Origin: Impatiens glandulifera
Lineage: Eukaryota; Streptophyta; Magnoliopsida; Ericales; Balsaminaceae
Direction: 5' to 3'
Length of the DNA stretch: 64,000 bases
Assembly (NCBI RefSeq): GCF_907164915.1
Contig: NC_061862.1
Coordinates: 136,391,520 to 136,455,519 of the forward strand
Shown here: piece after piece, positions 56,201 to 64,000 of the stretch
Numbering within the stretch: position 1 is the stretch's first letter
Layout: the number at the start of each line of letters is the position of its first letter
Position numbers and translations under genes: made by a program
The notes under the pieces: generated by a model
The model's input: the letters and a program-made list of their open reading frames with translations, nothing else
Database searches by the model: none
Told to the model about the DNA's origin: nothing

Positions 56201-57290
56201 AGCTTATTTGGAAACTGATATTTGATTACAATCACAATCTAAATGGAAAATCCCCAAAATTCAAACTAAAAGTGATTTTTATTTATTTATATTGTTCTAG
56301 ATGATGATTCAAGTTATGTTTGAATTATGATCCAAATTATAGTGTAATCTTTTTGCTTCATTTGGTTTAGATTATTTTCGAAATTATGGTCTAGATTATG
56401 TGTGATTTTGGCTTCATTTTGTATAAAGGTTGTGATTTTTGACAAGAATTTGTAGATTTTTTCTAATCATCATCTGGATCAAAAAGCCTGATAACAAATA
56501 GGCATAAATACATAACTCGAGGAAAGGAAGGCTCAAAAGGAGTTCAAGAACAAAGATTCTGCAACAATTTATTTCTGTACATGATCTGCCATAAGAGGCG
56601 AGGTGTTGACACACGATATGCTCAAGCACAAAGGATTTCTATGGCTAGCTAATAGGGGGGATGCCATTATAACCATCCTGAAGAGTCAATCAATCATTTG
56701 TTACTTGACTGTTCTTTTAGTGCCTATTGCTATTTGGATGGAACAAGCTGATGAATGATTATAATTGTCAAATTAGCTATATTGTATAGCTAACTATCCA
56801 ACTTCATTTTAATGTTCAAGACCAAATATCAATGTTTTCGGTTATGCCTAGGTCTTTAATGTGTTATGTGGATGAGTGTATTGGATGGAACAAGCTGACT
56901 AAACTTAAGGATTGTAGAATGATTATGATTGTTAAATTAGCTATATACAGTTCAATATTTATTTTAACCATTCAAAGCTATGAAATTGAAACAAACCCAG
57001 AAAGAAAAAATGATCCAAGTAATGTAAGTTGAGGAACTATGGTAACCTGCAAAATTCAACGAGGAAAGAGTCTTTTGATACGATACTGGACAATACAAGC
57101 ATCCGTATACCATGGGACCTGTGTTCAAGTAAACAAGTTCGTGAAAACAGAAAGAGATCGATGTAGGTATTAGTGATGAAAGAGAGATGGAGGTAAATGA
57201 AAAACCTAAGACAGGGCCTCGTCCAGCTTCGTCAATGCCCATGATGCAGGGTTCAGAAGCCCATTTAGGAAAATCACTTCCAGATTCCAT
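53283..57290 (-). CDS. RNASEH2A: Ribonuclease H2 subunit A
   Basis: Catalytic subunit of RNase H2, which removes RNA primers and single ribonucleotides from DNA in the nucleus. Eight exons: 57206-57290, 57047-57118, 55841-55964, 55663-55750, 55156-55293, 54987-55074, 53974-54094, 53283-53466; 900 nt, 299 aa, matching plant homologues of about 296 aa. The active-site acidic residues are present: Asp20 and Glu21 ([10 protein letters not shown]), Asp127 (VYVDTVGDP) and Asp155 (KKADSLYP); Tyr196 in GSGYPG corresponds to the tyrosine that senses the RNA-DNA junction. The conserved C-terminus [15 protein letters not shown] is kept. All junctions are GT-AG and in phase. Start: ATG 57290 is chosen because conservation begins there; an in-frame upstream ATG at 57350 would add 20 residues. 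Confidence 0.96.
54236..54440. repeat. Degenerate repeat in RNASEH2A intron 6
   Basis: Two or three copies of ATTTGGTATAAATT / TTGTATCATAATCCAGATTATA, the complement of the phrase repeated in P5CS introns 6 and 14. Confidence 0.5.
56290..56430. repeat. Degenerate repeat in RNASEH2A intron 2
   Basis: Contains AATTATGATCCAAATTATAG, TTATGGTCTAGATTATG and TTCATTTGGTTTAG, same family as 54236-54440. Confidence 0.5.
56540..56745 (+). pseudogene. LINE reverse-transcriptase zinc-binding remnant
   Basis: In intron 2 of RNASEH2A, opposite strand to the gene. It reads in pieces like a plant LINE zf-RVT domain: [11 protein letters not shown], then [20 protein letters not shown] with its H-x-C spacing. 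Short, shifted and without ends. Confidence 0.6.
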
Positions 57291-57861
57291 TGATGTTCTA
57301 CTGAAACTCTTTCTCTCAGTCCAGATTTGTTCCCGCCAGAAATTTAGCAAATGGTAGTACTGCGGTAGGGAAAAGGAAACGCATAGAAGAAGATATATTT
57401 ATAGAAATGAGTCCCTTAAATATACTAAAAGGTTTAGATCGAAGAAAAAGTTACCTATCAAAACAAAGACAGAAAATAAGTTAACATGAGTTTGTTTGAG
57501 AAAAGAGTTTTTTGTTTTCTTTGTATTTTATTCTAAATAAAAATTATAAAAAAATTAATTTTTAAAATTTAAAAATTAATTTACCCTTTGCTTTTAGAGG
57601 ATATGGTATAGGTGAAAGAATAATAGTTTAGAGAGAATAAAATTAGAGGGTAATTTTAGTATTTAAATGATAAAATTATTTGATTTGATAGTTGATAAGA
57701 TGTTTGGATTTTAGGACATATCCTATTTGTTTTTTTTTTATTAAATTTGATTTTTCTCTATCCATCACTTCAATCATTTCAATCACTTAATTCCTCTATT
57801 TAAAATACCATTTTACTCCTACCAATTTTTCTAAATTTTAAATTATTAAACTCTATTACCC
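57291..57861 (-). promoter_or_regulatory. RNASEH2A 5' flank
   Basis: Upstream sequence of RNASEH2A. A TATA-like ATATTTATAG region on the plus strand is at about 57390-57400. The rest is AT-rich without recognised elements. Confidence 0.3.
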
Positions 57862-57903
57862 AGTGGCACGCTCAGTAATTTTTAACAACATTGGGGACTT
57901 AAA
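57862..57903. mobile_element. hAT end relic
   Basis: CAGTGGCACGCTCAGTAATTTTT resembles the common plant hAT terminus CAGTGGCGGAGCCAGNAATTTT. The sequence continues across the copia at 59702 (TGTCCCAAAACCC). No opposite end was found. Confidence 0.4.
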
Positions 57904-57908
57904 TGTCC

Positions 57909-59701
57909 AGTTAGATTTCTTGAATTGATAAAATAAACAAGAAATATTTGATTGAGTTCTTGAAGAGAAAGATTGAAATAATATTATTGATTGAATGAAT
58001 AATTTTTACAATAGTTTATCTATTTATAATAATAAATAGTAATAGAGAAATAACTAAATTGAGAAAATATAGGAATTGGTTATTATATTTAGCATAATTA
58101 ATAGGAGATAAATAAATAATTTTTCTTATTTATTTAATACTTTATCATCCCCTTCAAACGAAAAGGTGAGGCACAAACCGTGAGCTTGCTACGTAAAAGA
58201 GAAAATCGATGAGAAGAAAGACCTTTGGTGAAGATATCAGTCACTTGATCTTCAGTAGGAATATACTGGATGAGTAGTTGTTTACTAGCAACTTTTTCCC
58301 GAACAAAGTAAAAATCGATTTCAATATGTTTTGTGCGAGCATGAAATACCGGGTTTACTGATAAGAATGCAGCACCAATATTATCACACCATAGAACCGG
58401 GGAAGAAGAAAGTGAAACTCGAAGTTCACTAAGTAGAGATTGAATCCAACAAAGATCAGCAGTTGTATATGCAAGAGCACGATATTCAGATTCAGTACTA
58501 GAGCGAGCAACTACTTGTTGTTTCTTAGAATTCCAAGAAACGAGGTTGTCACCTAAAAAAATACAAAATCTAGTTGTTGAACGACGATCATCGGAACATC
58601 CTGCCCAGTCAACATCAGAGTAGGCAGCAAGAGTGAATTGTGAATTTGGACGAAGAAAGATCCCATGACGAGGAGTATGACGAAGATATCAAAGAATACG
58701 TTTAATCGCTCCCCAATGAGAAGATGTGAGAGTTTGCATGAATTGACAAGCTCGGTTGACAGCAAAGGCTAACTCAGGATGAGTTAGTGTAAGATATTGT
58801 AGAGCCCCTACTATACTACGATAGAGAAACGGATCAGATAAAGGATCACCATCATGTTTAGAAAGGGATGAGCCAGCAGAGACGGGAGTGTGTAATGGCT
58901 TTGCTTGAATCATATCAGCCCGAGTGAGAATATCGTCAATATACTTGGATTGAGAAAGAAATAAACCATCTTTGGTACGAGTGACTTCCATTCCAAGAAA
59001 GTAATGTAATTGACCTAAATTTTTAACAGGGAATAATTTATTTAATTGAAATATAATTTTTGTTAGAAACGATTTAGAGTTGCCCGTGAGAATAATATCG
59101 TCCACATATACTAAAAAGTATGCTGTTATTTGAGGTGCATGATACGTGAAGAGAGCCGTGTCAGATTTTGATTCTATGAAATCAATAGATAGTAGAGCAG
59201 TCCGGAGAGTAGCATACCAGGCGCGAGGAGACTGTTTAAGACCGTATATTGCTTTATGAAGTTTGCATATATGATTAGGAAAATCTGGATGGACAAAACC
59301 GTGAGGTTGTGCCATGTAAACTTCTTCTTGTAGAGACCCATGAAGAAATGCATTGCTCTGATATCAAGTTGATGAATGAACCATTGATAAGATATTGTCA
59401 AAAAAGAATAACACGAATAGTAGTGGGTTTTGCCACAGGACTGAATGTCTCTTCATAATCAATACATTGTTGAAAAGAGCCATGCAAGTACCCTTTGATC
59501 TTGGATACGCCATTGTTTAAACTTTGGATTCTTGATTTGAATTGTATTATTTTGAATGAATAATCTTTACAATAATTTATCTATTTATAATAGTAATAGA
59601 GAAATAACTAAATTGAGAAAATATAGGAATTAATTATTATATTTAGCTTAATTAATAGGAGATAAATAAATAATTTCTCTTATTTATTTAATACTTTATC
59701 A
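57909..59701 (-). mobile_element. Internally deleted Ty1-copia, Ale-like
   Basis: 3' LTR 57909-58147 (239 bp) and a 5' LTR cut to about 59521-59701, with matching ends (TTTAATACTTTATCA). The 5-bp duplication TGTCC lies at 57904-57908 and 59702-59706. The purine tract (minus GTTTGAAGGGG) adjoins the 3' LTR. The interior keeps only RT and RNase H; primer site, gag, protease and integrase are gone, as is the inner part of the 5' LTR. It is related in sequence to the element at 459-5325. Confidence 0.85.
58148..59510 (-). pseudogene. copia RT and RNase H
   Basis: 58689-59315 is an open RT stretch of 208 codons (KLHKAIYGLKQSPRAWY, catalytic YVDDIILTGN, SLSKHDGDPLSDPFLYRSIV). Upstream RT (59316-59500) and downstream RNase H (58148-58765) are shifted or interrupted. 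Confidence 0.88.
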
Positions 59702-59709
59702 TGTCCCAA

Positions 59710-61195
59710 AACCCATTATACTCAAATAAACTTATTCATATTTCATACAAGTTTTTTTTTTTTCCATTTTAACCAAAATAAACCAAATAAATCCTTTTTT
59801 TGCCACTTTATCCCAAAAATCCTTTCATCATAGCACCTCCATAAAATTTAGTCTCATTTGATGTAATGATATATCATTTTTTAACCTAGAATATCTCATT
59901 ATCAAATCAAACACACTTTCAAAAGAATATTATAGATAATTTTTTATGTTCTATTTCAAAAAAACCTTAGTGAAATGTTCCACGTGTTGGCTTAAACGGG
60001 TTGTCTCAAGTTTAAACGAGTCGCCCAAAAAACAAAAAAGTAAGCCATGAACTAGGGTAAGACAATCATAGTATCAATGTATCCAAAGGTCAACTATAAT
60101 TTTCCCCTCATTTTATTATGTATAAATTATAATACTTCAATCATTATATGTGAATATATTTATTAAACTAAATAAAAAAAATTAATATCCAATTGTCATG
60201 GTCCACACTTACTAAATGGAACCATTTAAATTGAATAAAATCGAAAACTTTAAATTTAATTAATTAACTACTGTTTTTAAACTTATCGACGATAATTGAG
60301 TATCGATCTATTGGTGGTCTAGGTGTAAAATCAATCAACCCATAATGATTCAATTAATTTTCTTTTATATAATTTAAGTTTTTAGGAATTGGGTTACAAT
60401 ATACATTATTGTTAATATGAGTATAATTATATTATTTAGTAATATATTTTTAACTAATAAATAAAATCAACCTGAACAAATTGATCTAATTAATAAAATC
60501 AAACCCATTAATAAATTGAAACGATATACAAATGACTAGACAAAACTGCTTATACAATATACACTAACCAAAACTTAAATATTAAATTAAGTTTTATCTA
60601 AATCAATAATTTTTATATTAAATTTTAAAAAAATATTTCAATTTTACTTTGATAAATTTTAAAATGAAAATAAAGTTGAATATACTTTTATAACTATTTC
60701 ATTTATATATCTTTTATAATTACAATTATTCATGATTTTAATTATATTTTTTTATCTCTCTCCTCTCATTTATATTTTATTAAAATTGATATAATATATT
60801 TATAATTATTTTCAGCTTTAGATGTTATATAAATACCTTAATATGTTTGCTTTTAGAGAGAATTTGATTAAGATATTGATGGGAATGGGTTCAAAAGTAA
60901 AGAAATTGGTTGTAAATTGGATTGAAATCCACGTTCAAATTTAGTGTTGATTAAGATATACATGGGATTTAAAAATTCTGGAGATTTTACAGCACGAACG
61001 ACACGATCAACACGAACGGAAAAACAAACACGATCAGTACGATATCAAGGTCGCGGTTTCACTTGTTGTGGTCGCGGTTGATAGTCGCTCAGAGTCACTT
61101 GTCAAATCAAGAACATGCGCACAATCGGCACGAACGACACGGTATCAACTCTAATAACTAGGTCGTTCATTCATCTGTAAAGCTTAGTTGGAAGA
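59710..61195. repeat. Intergenic DNA with dispersed-repeat copy
   Basis: 60040-60830 is the longest copy of the repeat also found at 44740-45226, 49957-50160 and 52020-52400. At 60228-60236 it shows ATTTAAATT where the other copy carries the Pack-MULE. 60990-61140 has recurring CACGAACGACACG and CACGATC phrases of unknown nature. Confidence 0.55.
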
Positions 61196-61295
61196 TTAGA
61201 GTTTCTAGTTTACCATGTTCTGTAATAGTTAGAGTTTCTAGTGTACCATGTTCTGTAATAGTTAGGGTTTCTAGTGTACCATATTCTGTTATTGT
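61196..61295. repeat. 33-bp minisatellite
   Basis: Three units of AGAGTTTCTAGTGTACCATG plus TTCTGTAATAGTT, with the GTTTCTAG landmark at 61201, 61234 and 61267. Confidence 0.85.
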
Positions 61296-61301
61296 TTCGT
61301 T

Positions 61302-62132
61302 TTGTTGTTATGTTCTGCTATTCATCAAAATGGGAAAAAAAATAAGAATAAGGAAGTCAGAGAATTTGTGATGGAAGGTTTAAAAGAGGTAGCTAAAAAA
61401 GAAATCGATAGGATTGCTGAAGAAATTATCCATGAAAAACAGAAATGCAACAAAGGTAAAAAACTCATTACTGATATAAATTCTGAAGAAAGTACAGACA
61501 GGGGGAAATGAAGGAATATGTAAGGTTATGTATAATGAAAGAGCAAACCTTTTTGGACTTAAAAATAAAATCACAAAGCTACCGATGTTAGAAATTGTGA
61601 TAAAAAAAAGAGAAAATACAACAAACAACCGTCCAATTCAATCTACATTATCTTCAAGATTGGAACCTACTGAAAAGGGAAGAATACAAGAAGATAGTAA
61701 ACTGGTCAATGGAAACAATGAGAAAGCTAATGAAGTCCCCCAAATCAAAGACTTATACTATTAGGAGTAATTCCAATTGAAAGGTAAATGAAGTCTGAAA
61801 AAAGAATGCAGAAAAGAAAGCAGAAGATCATTCATACAAATGTCAAATCTACTTGGGTGAGTTTAAAACAAAAGTTGAGATTCTCAACTCTCCTTTTGAA
61901 TATAAATTGTCCATTGAAGTGGAGGAAAATTGCGTCAAAGAATGGGAAAATGTAGTTGTTGGGAACTACATTGGAAATAACCGTGTATCTTTCCCAGGCA
62001 CTAAGGAATCACTAATGAAACAATGGTGATCAGAAGGGACTGAAGAAGGTTTCTGCAAACATCCATGATCTCTATTTTTTACAATTCAAAAAGGGAACGA
62101 ACTTGGATGATATTATGAAAATTGGGCATACT
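61302..62132 (+). pseudogene. LINE/DUF4283-type ORF, 5' part
   Basis: Lys/Glu-rich N-terminal part (61302-61508, stop; 61528-61764 in another frame), then from about 61800 a DUF4283-like section (EVEENCVKEWENVVVGNYIG, VSFPGTKESLMKQW) with a stop inside. DUF4283 is the N-terminal domain of plant LINE ORF1-like and related zinc-knuckle proteins. It is interrupted at 62133 by a hAT element and continues after it. Confidence 0.62.
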
Positions 62133-62218
62133 CAGTGGCGGACCTACAAGGGGGGCCTCGGGGGGCCCGGGCCTCCCCCAACCAGGGTAAAACTTTTAAG
62201 ATATTATATATATATATG

Positions 62219-62300
62219 TTTATTAAATAAGGCTTTGCCCAAGTGGTTTTGGAGCTGAAATGTATAGTAGAGGTCAGGTGATCAAACCCTGCCTCTAACA
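62219..62300 (+). repeat. tRNA-like segment inside the hAT element
   Basis: GCCCAAGTGGTTTTGGAGC followed about 35 bp later by CAGGTGATCAAACCCTGCC resembles the A and B boxes of a tRNA-derived SINE, similar in layout to 18300-18385. Weak match. Confidence 0.3.
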
Positions 62301-62799
62301 TTTCTTTTTATAAAAAATTTATAACCCTTCCTTTTATAAAAATTAATAAAAAAAACTAATTCATAATTATAATATTCTAATTTCAATATAATTTTATTAA
62401 AGTAATTATTATTAATATTTTATTTTATACAAAAAAATATTTTCTAAAATACAATATTTATAATAATACATAAATTTTAGTTAATATATAAATAACATTT
62501 ATTTATATAAGTTAAAATATAAAGAATTATATATGAAATAATGAAAATCATATAATATTATTATTTATTTTAAACCTATATTTATATTATAGTTTATTTA
62601 TATATATATATATATATATTTTATTAATTTTAATATAATTAATAATATAAATTACTTACAAATATAAGGGTAAAATAACCATTTATATAAATATAAGGGT
62701 AAAATATTATTTTATATTTCTTAATTTTAAATAAATGTATTTGTTAGATTTTATTTAGGGGTTGTGACACGTATTTATTTTTAATCATTTATTTTATGT

Positions 62800-63330
62800 A
62801 GGATATAGAATAATGAAGATGTTCTATAAACGAATTTGTACTTTTACATCAATTAATGAGCCTACTAATGAGTCTAATGTTACTGATCAAATATACATGG
62901 TTAGAATATAGTATATCAAAAGATTCATCATTTTGTTTTTGGTGTTATCTTTTCAAACCTTTAAATAGAGAAAACGTAAATGATACATTTATCGGAGATG
63001 AGTACAAAAATTGGAAAAGAGCATTAGAAAGATTCAATCGTCATATGAGAACTTCAAATAGTTGTCATAATGAAGCTAGAATTCAATTTGAATCATTTTA
63101 AGATCAAAGACATAACGTGAGAAACGTTTTACGTACACATGGTCGTGATATAGAAATAAATTATCACACATGTTTAACGACAATATTTGATGTAACACGC
63201 TTTCTATTGAGGCAAGGATTACCTTTTCGAGGACATGATGAGTCAAGTAGTTCATCAAATAAAAAAAAAAATTCTTGAATTGATTGATTGGTATAGGCAA
63301 CGTAATGAAGATATTTGTCTTCTTTTGTAC
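62800..63330 (+). pseudogene. hAT transposase N-terminal remnant (TTF-type zinc finger)
   Basis: 62856-63101 reads WLEYSISKDSSFCFWCYLF and FIGDEYKNWKRALERFNRH, the TTF-type zinc finger and following helix of ZMYM-like plant hAT transposases. It stops at 63099-63101, and later pieces (to about 63330) continue in other frames. The catalytic core and dimerisation domain are missing, so it is not functional. Confidence 0.75.
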
Positions 63331-63502
63331 CGACTCAGGGACAAGAATAATTTAGTAATTGTGCTTATTAGTATTTTTATGTAATTATCGAGTAAAATTT
63401 TAATTAAAAAATGCATTTATTTGATAGCCAAAAATGCACGTTATTATGTATTTGGCCCCCCCCCCCCCCCCCCCCGAGAAAATATTTCTAGGTCCGCTAT
63501 TG

Positions 63503-64000
63503 AATCCAACTGCATGAAGTTGGATAGATGATATGAAGAATTGAGTCTTCTAACTTAGGAACATCCCAAATATGGTTCAAACTTAGAAACATCCCAACAC
63601 ACATGTATTATACAGAAGCTCTAAGTCACTTTTCTAGTCTATTGGGGAAACCATTATATATGGACCCAATTATAGAGGGATGAAAACATCTTACTTTTGC
63701 TTGAATAAGCATTGAAATACATCATCAATGTACACTGCCAAAGAAACTGGTTGTTGTTGATAGGAAGGGAAAACCCACCGTCATGGAAATCTCATATTAA
63801 TAGAGGCCAAACAGGTGTGTGTTTTCTGCAATACTTTCCAACATGTTATTACTAAATGTGTAAAAGTAATTGAGGAAGAACAGAAAATCATGAAAGCCCA
63901 AGAATCAAAAAAGTAGGAAAATTAAACGAAAGAATCAAGAATTGAAGAGCATATTATGGAAGTCAAAGATAGTGATAAAAACGCAAAAATGAGGAAAATG
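63503..64000 (+). pseudogene. LINE/DUF4283-type ORF, 3' part
   Basis: Resumes after the hAT element. In pieces it reads LRNIPTHMYYTEALSHFSSL then LLGKPLYMDP, HLTFA and CVFCNTFQHVITKCVK, i.e. the end of a DUF4283 protein and its CCHC zinc knuckle. Several shifts and stops. It runs off the window. Confidence 0.65.

Larger units (their letters stand above)
62133..63502 (+). mobile_element. Small hAT element with transposase remnant
   Basis: 1370 bp. TIRs CAGTGGCGGACCTA (left) and TAGGTCCGCTATTG (right), 12 of 14 matching when inverted. The subterminal zones are a G/C-rich GGGGGGCCTCGGGGGGCC on the left and a run of 20 C residues at 63456-63475 on the right. It interrupts the DUF4283 ORF. The expected 8-bp duplication is not visible (GGCATACT versus AATCCAAC). 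Confidence 0.75.

Noticed and set aside
63456..63475. Poly-C run as a possible CRISPR-like or switch element
   Set aside because: A simple homopolymer inside a hAT element; no repeat-spacer pattern exists anywhere in the window.

Overview
The window is nuclear DNA from a flowering plant, most likely a eudicot. The evidence is three intact intron-rich plant housekeeping genes (P5CS, a RABA-class Rab GTPase and RNase H2 subunit A), low GC, and a dense mix of plant transposons (Ty1-copia and Ty3-gypsy with initiator-Met tRNA primer sites, hAT, MULE, Helitron, LINE, SINE-like). Nothing bacterial, viral or organellar is seen. The genus cannot be told from sequence alone.

Layout. 1-453 is promoter- or UTR-like non-coding DNA. 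459-5325 is a decayed Ale-like copia element (minus) with a 5-bp target duplication. 5331-7640 has no recognisable gene. 7640-17873 is a nest on the minus strand: an old copia whose 5' LTR is at 17582-17873, invaded by a defective gypsy element (16003-17431), a hAT MITE (15015-15467) and a shortened gypsy (11919-14678); part of the nest was then tandemly duplicated as a unit of about 2.1 kb (9015-13227). 18037-27521 is P5CS (minus, 20 exons, 718 aa), whose stop codon lies only 163 bp from the copia LTR. 28000-34900 is very AT-rich, with a decayed tandem array, a small Helitron and a hAT MITE. 35061-35434 is an RZ-1 pseudogene, followed by a solo LTR. 37161-42345 is a young Tnt1-like copia (LTRs differ at 2 of 545 sites, perfect CTAAT duplication) inserted in an older inverted-repeat element. 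43414-44300 is the RABA gene (minus). 45227-49948 is a gene-capturing MULE-like element with TIRs of about 0.67 kb, carrying pieces of a caleosin, RPL23 (all four exons, three TGA stops) and a G-patch gene. 53283-57290 is RNASEH2A (minus, 8 exons, 299 aa). 57909-59701 is an internally deleted copia inside a hAT relic. 61302-64000 is a decayed DUF4283/LINE-type ORF split by a hAT element at 62133-63502.

The three working genes act in unrelated processes (proline synthesis, trans-Golgi/endosome traffic, ribonucleotide removal from DNA) and form no pathway or cluster. The most notable object is the Pack-MULE, because a captured caleosin exon forms part of its terminal inverted repeats and a related repeat elsewhere in the window preserves its empty target site. 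Exon limits were placed by hand from GT/AG sites, reading frame and remembered family sequences; no alignment program was run.
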